This document shows positions 1 through 5,783 of a stretch of 5,783 nucleotides of DNA, in pieces. This stretch comes from Chlamydiota bacterium (GTDB lineage: Bacteria > Chlamydiota > Chlamydiia > Chlamydiales > Rhabdochlamydiaceae), in contig JAHFTP010000115.1 of NCBI GenBank assembly GCA_023265495.1, positions 1 to 5,783 of the forward strand, read 5' to 3'. The notes under the pieces were generated by a model. That model saw nothing but the letters and a program-made list of their open reading frames with translations, had not been told where the DNA came from and did no database searches. A program made the position numbers and the translations under genes. Each line of letters opens with the position of its first letter. Within the stretch, counting starts at the first letter, position 1.

Positions 1-169
1 TAAGGCGATGCAGCTCCGCTTTTCATTATTTTCTAAGTCTCTGATTTTGAGCATTGTGTTTAAAAGTATGCCAAAAAAACGAACATGTATGTTCATAAAT
101 ATACCAATCTTTTAACCGATGATGCTCAAAAACGCAGCATAATTTTTTAAGGTATTAAATAAGAAAGTT
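1..169. other. Left-edge region without a supported gene
   Basis: I see no convincing complete gene here. The stretch is A/T-rich. It contains a terminator-like hairpin (listed separately) and one minus-strand frame that starts at an ATG at 54 (alternatively 96) and stays open to the window edge, reading M-L-K-I-R-D-L-E-N-N-E-K-R-S at its start. That could be the beginning of a downstream gene, but there is no Shine-Dalgarno match and I do not recognise the peptide. A 35-codon plus-strand frame (8-115) has no supporting signal either. Confidence 0.5.
73..96 (-). terminator. Possible weak rho-independent terminator
   Basis: Read on the minus strand, a 7-bp stem (96-90 pairing with 85-79, including one T-G wobble) closes a four-base loop and is followed at once by a run of seven T (79-73). 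This is the order expected of an intrinsic terminator for transcripts arriving from the autotransporter and protease genes. The stem is short and A/T-rich, so it may be weak or fortuitous. The core is the inverted repeat GAACAT-N2-ATGTTC. Confidence 0.35.
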
Positions 170-295
170 TTAACAAACGCCATTGGCAAAGATGATGTTA
201 AGAGGATCTTCAGCCCTTGGATCTTGTAATGATTTTGGCATGGGTTTTTGAGGTTGTATAGTGCCGACACGTAACAATCTCCTGTTATCGGCAAG
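170..295 (-). pseudogene. Remnant of a second inverse-autotransporter gene
   Basis: The minus-strand frame running from the CPBP stop codon down to the TAA at 172-170 encodes L-Q-D-P-R-A-E-D-P-L-N-I-I-F-A-N near its end. The intact autotransporter has A-Q-D-P-R-T-G-D-P-L-N-I-I-F-V-N at residues 379-394, the junction between barrel and passenger. At the DNA level, 187-209 is identical to 2239-2261 (23 nt), and the wider block 187-226 against 2239-2278 matches at 36 of 40 positions. Upstream of the block the peptide resembles the linker only loosely, and two codons past the shared segment it reaches a stop, so no passenger is left. There is no start codon in a suitable context. I read it as the debris of a tandem paralogue or of a partial duplication. 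A chance match is very unlikely, but how far the fragment extends is uncertain. Confidence 0.55.
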
Positions 296-1105
296 TCACA
301 TAGCATGATAACTAAAAAAGGTCATATGGATGAAATTGAGAAGGAAATGGCAAAGGATCGCACTTTCTATCCTTTTAGAAATCAGGTACACCGTTCCATA
401 TAAGAGACCGGCTAAGAAAACGAAGCCTAAAATCGCAGGACTATCTGTCCATCCAAAATGGGCCACCGTAAAAATAAGAGAGGAGAGAAGCAAAGCGGCC
501 ATTTCTCCTTTTTTGTTGTTGGGAAAAAAGGAGAGCAGCTTACTTTGGATAAATCCTCGAAAAAATCCCTCTTCCGGTATGGCAACAAAAAAGAAATTGC
601 TCATGTATCGCATAGCTCCATGGGAGGGGATCTTTGCTTCAAAAGAGACTGCGCCGCTAGCTAATGCTAAGATGGTCATGAAGGTGATTCCTAGAGCTGT
701 CAGCCAAAAGCCTTTACAAATAGCTTGCGTCCAATCTTTTGACCTTCTGGCAAGTGGAATGACAAGAGCTAAAGGGAAGAATCCGATAAGGGGAGAATCT
801 ACGGCAAGATAGAACTTCTCTGTAATGTGTACATTGTGAAAGCCGGGCAGTAAGTGATACTTATATCCAAAACCTAAAATGACTAAGAGCATGAAAAGGA
901 AAAATGGTTTTTTCTTTTCATACCAAAGCCAAAGCCCTGCCCAGGCGATAACCACACAAACTCCACTCCATCTAAGGTCGCGACAGACAAAAGCCGCGAG
1001 CAAAAATAGGATAAATAAGCCGGCCCACACCTTTTTCTTAGAAGAAATCCACAGGCTCGCAAAGGCTGCAATCAATAGGAGAAAGGGAAGAAACGCTATC
1101 CACAT
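296..1105 (-). CDS. CPBP-family intramembrane metalloprotease (Rce1/Abi-like)
   Basis: This is a 269-residue, strongly hydrophobic protein with about eight predicted membrane segments. The C-terminal half carries the three CPBP/Abi (Rce1-like) motifs. Motif 1 is E-E-G-F-F-R (Glu178, Glu179, Arg183). Motif 2 is F-T-V-A-H (His216). Motif 3 is H-F-L-L-N (His253, Asn257). All the residues thought to form the active site are present, so the enzyme should be active. Known relatives process prenylated proteins or peptides, confer bacteriocin immunity or regulate membrane signalling; the substrate here cannot be read from sequence. The start codon lies only 6 nt after the autotransporter stop and no Shine-Dalgarno match is visible, which suggests coupled translation from a shared mRNA. 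Its TGA stop is followed in the same frame by the autotransporter remnant. The family call is firm and the role is unknown. Confidence 0.9.
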   Translation of the reverse strand: MWIAFLPFLLLIAAFASLWISSKKKVWAGLFILFLLAAFVCRDLRWSGVCVVIAWAGLWLWYEKKKPFFLFMLLVILGFGYKYHLLPGFHNVHITEKFYLAVDSPLIGFFPLALVIPLARRSKDWTQAICKGFWLTALGITFMTILALASGAVSFEAKIPSHGAMRYMSNFFFVAIPEEGFFRGFIQSKLLSFFPNNKKGEMAALLLSSLIFTVAHFGWTDSPAILGFVFLAGLLYGTVYLISKRIESAILCHFLLNFIHMTFFSYHAM

Positions 1106-1111
1106 AGGCGG

Positions 1112-3415
1112 TTAGAGGTCCGGAGGATTAAAGGGCACAAAGATAATGGTTCCAAACCCAGCTCCGGATACTGTAGATAACGTGCCGCTGTTTATTGCCT
1201 GTACGCCGGATAGGGTAAGAGTAGGAGACTGTACGAAGAATGTGGAGGCAGGGGTGCTTGGGTCGATGATATACCCTCCGGAGACTGCGGAGCTAGCATT
1301 TCCGGCAAGCAGTAGGTTGGTAACGCCGGCATCTTGAGTGAAGAAGATCATTCCATACAGTGGGGGAACCGCTCCATAGCTTCCTACGTTGTTATTTAAC
1401 ACGTAGTAGGTTCCTGTGCTTGTGCCTCCCGCTGAGGTGAGGATACCATCGCCTATAACAGCGAAGTTATTTAATACCACTGTTGCCGTATTAGAGGACA
1501 TATGTCTCGAGATGAGGTTCAGCGCGGAAGAGGAGATATTGGTGAAGGTGTTGCCTTCGATGGTGCTGGTAGCTGTAGAGGTGTTAGACGTTTGGATTGT
1601 GACGCCATCTGTAGAACTTAGGAAGGCAGAGTTTTGTATGTTGGCGACTCCACTGCCGGACCCCGTGATATCTATGAATATGTTATCTGTTCCTGTGTTG
1701 GTAAATATGCTACTGCTGACATTTGCTGTGAAGTTTGTAGAGCTGAGCAGAACAAGGCCATTTACCGAATTGGAAGAGACGTTGCCAACGACAAGGGTTC
1801 CTGAAAAGGCGCTCAGCCCGATATCGGTGTTAGAAGCGCCGGATAGGTTCACATTCGTGATGGTTGCATTAGTAATGCCAACACCTGCAATAGAGTTGTT
1901 GGCTCCTATGATGTTAAAGCCATTTACGATGTTGCTATTTGCCAAGGTGACAGCATCCCCAATTCCTATCGAAATGGTTGGGTTGGCAGGGGTTTGTGCT
2001 GGGACTACGTCATTCACGAATCCCCAGTCGGTCTTTAGAAGCACGTCAAACGCTGTTCCGGAGCCTTGCAGCCATTGGTTGTTTTGTAAGAGGATCCCTG
2101 TATTTAACCCGAAAGATGTTCCGTTGCCTGTGAATACATAAATCATATCTCCGGGAGATGATGCCGCCTCAGCTGCGGAAAGGATGAGGTAGGGGTTTTC
2201 TGCAGTGCCGTCGCCGGAAGTGGGGTTTGTGTTGTTTACAAAGATGATGTTAAGAGGATCTCCCGTTCTTGGATCTTGGGCGTTGCTGTCATGAATATGT
2301 TCATGTGTGACAATCATTTCAAATCGGGAAACGGGCTGGACATATCTATTTGCTAAGGCATACTCTGTGGCGCAAGGCAGACCTTTTCTCTCTGTCTTCA
2401 CCCTTTTCCCACAAGGGAGGTTGAGGTAAACAGCGCCTTGAATAATCCCTTCAAATAGGTTGTCGTAAGATCCTTGCACCTCTACGGTAAAATAGCGAGA
2501 TAGGTTAGCTGTGAGCTTAACTAAGCCCCCTGTGGCTCTTAAGTTGTCCTCACCAACAAAGTGGTAGCCGCCCAGTGTGCCGGTAAGATCGTAGGGGCCG
2601 CTCTTGATGATCAGTCTGCCGACGCTTGCATCAAGCCCGCGCATAGCAATTTCACGGTGATAATGGAATAGGGCTCTATGTCCTGTGAACTTATGAAAGT
2701 TTATGTGGTAGAGGTGGCTGGTTTTGACGATGGGGAAGTATCCGTTGACTTGCATATCCCATTTTGTTCCCAGTATCTCCAAGCCTGTACCTAGTTGTTC
2801 AAAGGTGGAATGGTTGGCTTGTCTAAAGTCGAAGAAGATATTCCCTCCGATCACCGCTTTCATCCAACTAGGGAGGTATCTTAAGCCGAAGCCAGCGTTG
2901 GCTGCAGGATGCCCTTCATTGGATACATGCATGCGAAGGTCAAAGAAAGGTCTGACCCTATGGAAGGAGGAAAAATTTAAAAAAACATCTAAAGAGGAAT
3001 AGCCATCTCTATATCCTATGCCGCCCGCTTCCCTCTGTCCTAATGTGACTCGGAAGCTAGAAGGGGCCTTTTCACAAGAGCTTGCCTCTTCCTCTTCATT
3101 TGGAGAGTTTTTTTCTGCTTGTGCAAGGTGGTTTTGTCTTTTATTTTTGCTCTGAGAGGATTTTTGTGTAGATTCTTTGTTAGAGACAATCAGAGGGGAT
3201 TGGTCTTGTTTTGTCTTACTAGTTTTTTGCGGTGGCTGTTTTTCTTTGCTCTGCGCTTGCGGCTGTTTAGGTTTCTTTGTTTCAGAAGATGCGCCCATCT
3301 CTCTTCGCGTAAGTTTTTTTCCTTGCGGAGATACAGTTTTGGAGGGCTTTTCTTCTGCGCAAGCAGTAGCGAATAAGGAAAAGCAGGTTAGGCTAAATAA
3401 AAGCTCTTTGATCAT
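1112..3415 (-). CDS. Inverse autotransporter with C-terminal beta-helix passenger
   Basis: This 767-residue protein is probably a surface-displayed adhesin or invasin-like factor. Residues 1-20 form a signal peptide, probably cut after A-C-A. Residues 22-115 are a Lys/Gln/Ser/Thr-rich low-complexity stretch. Residues about 120-335 look like an inverse-autotransporter (intimin/invasin type) beta-barrel: alternating hydrophobic strands, the segment G-G-N-I-F-F-D-F (190-197) followed by G-T-G-L-E (209-213) and N-G-Y-F-P (224-228), and R-G-L-D-A-S-V-G (259-266). A linker (336-387) leads to the passenger. The passenger opens with F-V-N-N-T (392-396), G-D-G-T-A-E-N-P-Y (401-409) and P-G-D-M-I-Y-V-F (421-428), typical of right-handed parallel beta-helix proteins. 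It continues to the end as Ser/Thr/Asn/Gly-rich repeats such as N-S-A-F, N-T-F-T-N and L-N-N. No Ig-like, LysM or lectin domain is visible. The ATG at 3415 has no clear Shine-Dalgarno match. The architecture is well supported; the ligand is unknown. Confidence 0.85.
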   Translation of the reverse strand: MIKELLFSLTCFSLFATACAEEKPSKTVSPQGKKLTRREMGASSETKKPKQPQAQSKEKQPPQKTSKTKQDQSPLIVSNKESTQKSSQSKNKRQNHLAQAEKNSPNEEEEASSCEKAPSSFRVTLGQREAGGIGYRDGYSSLDVFLNFSSFHRVRPFFDLRMHVSNEGHPAANAGFGLRYLPSWMKAVIGGNIFFDFRQANHSTFEQLGTGLEILGTKWDMQVNGYFPIVKTSHLYHINFHKFTGHRALFHYHREIAMRGLDASVGRLIIKSGPYDLTGTLGGYHFVGEDNLRATGGLVKLTANLSRYFTVEVQGSYDNLFEGIIQGAVYLNLPCGKRVKTERKGLPCATEYALANRYVQPVSRFEMIVTHEHIHDSNAQDPRTGDPLNIIFVNNTNPTSGDGTAENPYLILSAAEAASSPGDMIYVFTGNGTSFGLNTGILLQNNQWLQGSGTAFDVLLKTDWGFVNDVVPAQTPANPTISIGIGDAVTLANSNIVNGFNIIGANNSIAGVGITNATITNVNLSGASNTDIGLSAFSGTLVVGNVSSNSVNGLVLLSSTNFTANVSSSIFTNTGTDNIFIDITGSGSGVANIQNSAFLSSTDGVTIQTSNTSTATSTIEGNTFTNISSSALNLISRHMSSNTATVVLNNFAVIGDGILTSAGGTSTGTYYVLNNNVGSYGAVPPLYGMIFFTQDAGVTNLLLAGNASSAVSGGYIIDPSTPASTFFVQSPTLTLSGVQAINSGTLSTVSGAGFGTIIFVPFNPPDL

Positions 3416-3447
3416 GCCGTGAACATGGTTTTTTTATCTAAACGACT

Positions 3448-3475
3448 GTTATGTCATAAAAAAACTAATTAGCAA
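3448..3475 (-). promoter_or_regulatory. Possible promoter of the autotransporter gene
   Basis: On the minus strand, TTGCTA (3475-3470) and CATAAC (3453-3448) each match the sigma-70-type consensus at four of six positions and are separated by 16 nt. Transcription would start near 3441, leaving a leader of about 25 nt before the ATG at 3415. The A/T-rich 87-bp gap after the DTW gene is a sensible place for a promoter, but A/T-rich DNA yields such matches by chance. Confidence 0.25.
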
Positions 3476-3502
3476 AGATAAAAATTTTTCGTGAAATATA
3501 GA

Positions 3503-3964
3503 TCAAGGATTCAGCTGAAAAAAGGATTCTTTCCAATAGTAATGATCCAGTAATCCGGTCGTATCTCTACCGAGCAGGGTATAGGCAATATATAAAGCCT
3601 CCACAGAAGCTAACCCGCGTTTCGGATCTTGGCAGTCTTCTTGCCTTCTGGGATACGCAGTCTGATAGTGGGGAGGAAGACTTCTTTTCAGCATCAAAGG
3701 ATTCTTGGGGATGTGCTCTTCCATCACTTTGGCATAACGCCAGGTGCCGTCGATAAGAAGTATTCCTTTGCCTTGGTCTTCATAAGATAAAAGGGGGGCG
3801 TCCATTGTAAGGAGTATATAAGAAGAAAGATCGGGGAGGGGATCTTTGGGATAGGTGAAAAAAAGCATGTCGGAGCGTTGCTCAAGAAAGCGTAAGCTGC
3901 ATTTCTTCAGATTCTCTCTTTTGTGTCTTAAGATCAGCGTTGGGGAAAAAGACATAGGCTCCAT
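3503..3964 (-). CDS. DTW-domain protein, probable RNA aminocarboxypropyltransferase
   Basis: The product has 153 residues if it starts at the ATG at 3964. It carries the family's signature D-G-T-W (residues 72-75, within L-L-I-D-G-T-W-R), an R-H-K-R-E segment near the N-terminus (13-17), Y-P-R-R (104-107) and G-L-A-S-V-E-A-L (117-124), all in the family's usual order. Characterised DTW proteins transfer the 3-amino-3-carboxypropyl group of S-adenosylmethionine to uridine in tRNA (acp3U), and the related Tsr3 modifies rRNA; the exact target here is inferred. The N-terminal cysteine cluster of many DTW proteins is absent. The reading frame stays open to a TTG at 4015, but that TTG is part of a good -35 box. 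Transcription would therefore start near 3980, which makes the ATG at 3964 or the one at 3955 (150 residues, weak GGAG just before it) the likely start. Confidence 0.8.
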   Translation of the reverse strand: MEPMSFSPTLILRHKRENLKKCSLRFLEQRSDMLFFTYPKDPLPDLSSYILLTMDAPLLSYEDQGKGILLIDGTWRYAKVMEEHIPKNPLMLKRSLPPHYQTAYPRRQEDCQDPKRGLASVEALYIAYTLLGRDTTGLLDHYYWKESFFQLNP

Positions 3965-3986
3965 TTGGAAAGATAAAAGAGGGCGT

Positions 3987-4015
3987 ATTGTACTAGGTTT
4001 TTTCCTTCTTAACAA
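3987..4015 (-). promoter_or_regulatory. Probable promoter of the DTW gene
   Basis: On the minus strand, TTGTTA (4015-4010; four of six consensus positions) and TACAAT (3992-3987; five of six) are separated by the ideal 17 nt. The predicted start point near 3980 gives a leader of roughly 16-25 nt before the ATGs at 3964 and 3955. This is the best sigma-70-type match I found in the window. It also argues against using the upstream TTG as the start codon. Confidence 0.45.
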
Positions 4016-4102
4016 TGTTTGTGGATGGAAAAAAACATTTTGTAAAACTCAACTTTTATTTATACGGAGTAGTAGAGTGGATGTTAACCGCAAAGGCTTT
4101 TG

Positions 4103-5068
4103 ATGAAATATATCCTTGTACTACTAACAACTATATTCCTGGTTGGAGCTCATGCAGAAGAAGCAAAGGATTCTTGGGCAATTGGTTATGCAAAATCCGT
4201 GGAGCTAGCTAAAAATGAGGGTAAAGACCTCGTCCTTATTTTTGTTGATAAAGAGGGGTGTCCTTGGTCTGAGAAGTTTGAAAATGAGGTGATGAGCCAT
4301 CCTTCTTTTTACACCCTTCTGCAAAAAGACTTTGTGCTTACCAAGATCGAGCACAGCAAACAAAGCACAGAGTCAAGTGTCATTGAAGATAAGTTCCATG
4401 TGGAGGAGTTCCCCCTGATTATTCTTTTGACAAGCAACCAAGAAGAAATCGCCCGTAGGGGATATATCCCCTTTTCTGCAGAGGAGTGGGCCCTAGAGCT
4501 GAAGGCTTTGTCTACGCAGTATTACGACCTTTTAGGCGCACTCTCTTCCGAGCATTTCTCCTCAGAAAAAGGGGAGAAGATCAAAGAGCTTTATGAAAAG
4601 GCAAAAATCATGCCTCAGTTTAAGCAGCAGATCCTATCCATAGGTCTGGCTTCTTCGGAAAAGCTGTTTTTCACCATAGAAAAATATGCAGATCTTCTTG
4701 CTCAGGCAAAAAGAAAAAGTCCGGAAGTTTTGGCTATCAAGAAAAAAATTTGCTCCTTAGACCCCAAAAATCAATGCTTTTCACAGTATAAACTAGCAGT
4801 CATTGATTTTCATACGAATGTACAAAGAGCAAAGAAAAAAGAAGATCCTAGAAAAACAGCTTTTCCCTTACTAGATTATATAGAACATTTTGGGAAAAAG
4901 GATAGGGAACATCTCTGGCAGATTCATCTGCTATTGGCCCAATTTTTTTTCAGCAAAGAGCTGTTTGTCTTAGCAAAAGAACATGTCTCCAAGATCAAAG
5001 ATACTGCCCCGGAGCAAGTGCAAATAGATTTACAAGAAACTCTGCGGGAGCTTTCAGTAAAAGGCTAA
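4103..5068 (+). CDS. Secreted thioredoxin-fold protein with single-cysteine CPWS motif
   Basis: This 321-residue exported protein starts at the ATG at 4103, with AAAGG (4092-4096) six bases upstream as ribosome binding site; a TTG directly before it is less likely. Residues 1-18 are a signal peptide with an A-H-A cleavage site. Residues about 24-140 form a thioredoxin-like domain: D-L-V-L-I-F-V-D leads into G-C-P-W-S (Cys53, Ser56), where a typical oxidoreductase has C-x-x-C, and E-F-P-L-I supplies the expected cis-proline (Pro104). The remaining 180 residues are charged and helical, without a domain I recognise, and hold a second pair of cysteines (Cys217 and Cys225). Chlamydiae encode predicted secreted disulfide isomerases of this general size, which would act on cysteine-rich envelope proteins; homology to these is my recollection and not tested. 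A monothiol C-x-x-S site suggests isomerase, glutaredoxin-like or chaperone chemistry over plain oxidation. The gene is divergent from the DTW gene. Confidence 0.8.
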   Translation: MKYILVLLTTIFLVGAHAEEAKDSWAIGYAKSVELAKNEGKDLVLIFVDKEGCPWSEKFENEVMSHPSFYTLLQKDFVLTKIEHSKQSTESSVIEDKFHVEEFPLIILLTSNQEEIARRGYIPFSAEEWALELKALSTQYYDLLGALSSEHFSSEKGEKIKELYEKAKIMPQFKQQILSIGLASSEKLFFTIEKYADLLAQAKRKSPEVLAIKKKICSLDPKNQCFSQYKLAVIDFHTNVQRAKKKEDPRKTAFPLLDYIEHFGKKDREHLWQIHLLLAQFFFSKELFVLAKEHVSKIKDTAPEQVQIDLQETLRELSVKG

Positions 5069-5580
5069 ATGTTCCACACTTCAATGAGTAGGAAATAGCC
5101 GATAGACAGGAAGGTGATAGACCACAAAATGGCTCCCGTATAAGCAAAAAGGATAAAGTCTTTTCTGCTGAGCTTGAGGCTTCCTGCTGCATAGCCTGCA
5201 AGATGGCGAATTACCGGGATAAAGTACCCGATAAGAAGTGTCCATTTTCCAATCTTTGCGTACCAAACATAGATCTTTTTCATCCTGGCTTCCGTAATCC
5301 GCAGTCGATGCCCATATTTTTTGATCAGCCAAGAACCGGTATGCAGCCCCAGCCAATAACTGATTGTAATACCGCACATGCTGCCTGTGATGGCACAGAA
5401 TAAGGTGGGTATCGCCTCCAGCCGTCCCGTTGCCACGAGCCAGCCTGAAAGAACGAGGAGCGTCTCATCAGGGATGGGAAGTCCTACGATGCCTAAGACG
5501 AGCAGAATAAATAAAATGGGGCCACCATAAAGTAAAAGCCAATCGGTGAAAATCTGTATCATCTCGTGCATAGGTGCCAT
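5065..5580 (-). CDS. DedA/VTT-family membrane protein
   Basis: This 171-residue polytopic protein belongs to the DedA (SNARE-associated, VTT) family. Visible hallmarks in order are a hydrophobic N-terminal segment (15-33), G-L-P-I-P-D-E (33-39) with the conserved acidic residue Glu39, the glycine-rich G-S-M-C-G (66-70), and G-Y-F-I-P-V-I-R-H-L-A-G (118-129), which keeps Arg125 but has Tyr119 where proteobacterial members have Arg. A last membrane helix follows. DedA proteins are implicated in transbilayer movement of phospholipid or undecaprenyl-phosphate carriers and in membrane-potential homeostasis; the substrate here is not readable. The ATG at 5580 is the first of three close candidates (residues 1, 4 and 7) and has only a weak GAGA-type ribosome binding site. 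The gene lies 74 nt downstream of the helicase gene on the same strand and may be cotranscribed with it. Its stop overlaps that of the convergent thioredoxin-like gene. Confidence 0.9.
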   Translation of the reverse strand: MAPMHEMIQIFTDWLLLYGGPILFILLVLGIVGLPIPDETLLVLSGWLVATGRLEAIPTLFCAITGSMCGITISYWLGLHTGSWLIKKYGHRLRITEARMKKIYVWYAKIGKWTLLIGYFIPVIRHLAGYAAGSLKLSRKDFILFAYTGAILWSITFLSIGYFLLIEVWNI

Positions 5581-5654
5581 TTCTCTGCGTCTCTCAGCAA
5601 TTGTCTTAATACAAATATAGGGAGCGACTTTTTTTGTGTATGTCTTTTTCTATA

Positions 5655-5783
5655 TTAACAAAGGGTTTGGTGGGAAGTCACTTTAATCAGTTCTTTAGGG
5701 ATCTCAAAGAGAAAGCGAGAGGGTGATGTAGAGATCTCTTTTCCCATTTTTTTCCGCTGCCTTGCCATGCTGATTGTTAAATA
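5655..5783 (-). CDS. UvrD/PcrA/Rep-type DNA helicase, C-terminal end (partial)
   Basis: A minus-strand frame enters from the right edge and ends at TAA (5657-5655), giving the last 42 residues of a protein whose start lies outside the window. It reads Y-L-T-I-S-M-A-R-Q-R-K-K-M-G and then P-S-R-F-L-F-E-I-P-K-E-L-I. This is the conserved end of superfamily 1A helicases (motif VI region, L-Y-V-A-x-T-R-A-R-like, then P-S-R-F-L-x-E-I-P), which unwind DNA in excision repair, mismatch repair and replication restart. The residues after E-I-P-K-E-L-I are only a short tail, without the long C-terminal extension and end motif of many UvrD and PcrA proteins. Which of UvrD, PcrA or Rep it is cannot be decided from this fragment. 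Confidence 0.85.
   Translation of the reverse strand, partial: YLTISMARQRKKMGKEISTSPSRFLFEIPKELIKVTSHQTLC

Noticed and set aside
81..94. SOS-box-like GAAC...GTTC palindrome
   Set aside because: The half sites are separated by 6 bases, whereas the Bacillus-type LexA site has 4, and no SOS gene is adjacent. The following T-run on the minus strand makes a terminator hairpin the better reading.
112..306. A 64-codon minus-strand frame at the left
   Set aside because: It reads the autotransporter remnant in a different frame. The homologous peptide D-P-L-N-I-I-F lies in the neighbouring frame, so this one is a shadow.
330..812. A 160-codon plus-strand open frame opposite the CPBP protease gene
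   Set aside because: The Lys/Arg-rich translation is what the complement of hydrophobic membrane-segment codons gives. The minus-strand frame has all three CPBP motifs.
1416..2141. A 241-codon plus-strand open frame opposite the autotransporter passenger
   Set aside because: It is antisense to a well-supported gene. Its Val/Leu/Pro/Thr-rich sequence reflects the repetitive Ser/Thr/Asn codons of the other strand, and no family motif or ribosome binding site is visible.
3119..3422. Two plus-strand frames of 81-85 codons near the autotransporter start
   Set aside because: They are complements of the Lys/Gln/Ser-rich tract and signal peptide, Cys/Phe/Leu-rich by composition only, with no independent support.
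4013..4015. TTG as start codon of the DTW gene
   Set aside because: It has no ribosome binding site and coincides with the -35 box of a good promoter match; internal ATGs at 3964 or 3955 fit better.

Overview
The window looks like a piece of a Gram-negative bacterial chromosome, most probably from the Chlamydiota (an environmental, Parachlamydiales-type lineage). This is an inference from the gene set: an inverse autotransporter with a beta-helix passenger, a short DTW-family protein of the kind I associate with chlamydiae, and a secreted thioredoxin-fold protein recalling the predicted disulfide isomerases of Chlamydia. No rRNA, tRNA, CRISPR array or intact mobile element is visible.

Layout, left to right. 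Positions 1-295 hold no intact gene. They contain a decayed fragment of an inverse-autotransporter gene (170-295, minus) and a weak terminator-like hairpin (73-96). Next come a CPBP-family intramembrane protease (296-1105, minus) and, 6 nt upstream of it, a 767-residue inverse autotransporter (1112-3415, minus). These two probably form one transcription unit, read as autotransporter, then protease, then remnant. Upstream of the autotransporter on the same strand is a DTW-family gene (3503-3964, minus), preceded by the best promoter match in the window (3987-4015). A secreted thioredoxin-like protein (4103-5068, plus) is divergent from it. That gene's stop codon overlaps the stop of a convergent DedA-family membrane protein (5065-5580, minus) by 4 bp. 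The right edge carries the last 42 codons of a UvrD/PcrA/Rep-type helicase (5655-5783, minus).

Most of the proteins act at or beyond the cell envelope: a surface adhesin-like autotransporter, an intramembrane protease, an exported thioredoxin-fold protein and a DedA-type lipid transporter or flippase. The DTW protein (RNA modification) and the helicase (DNA repair) are the cytoplasmic exceptions. The most interesting point is the autotransporter fragment downstream of the protease gene. It shares a 23-nt exact match, within a 40-nt block identical at 36 positions, with the intact autotransporter gene 2 kb away. This suggests that a second paralogue once stood there.
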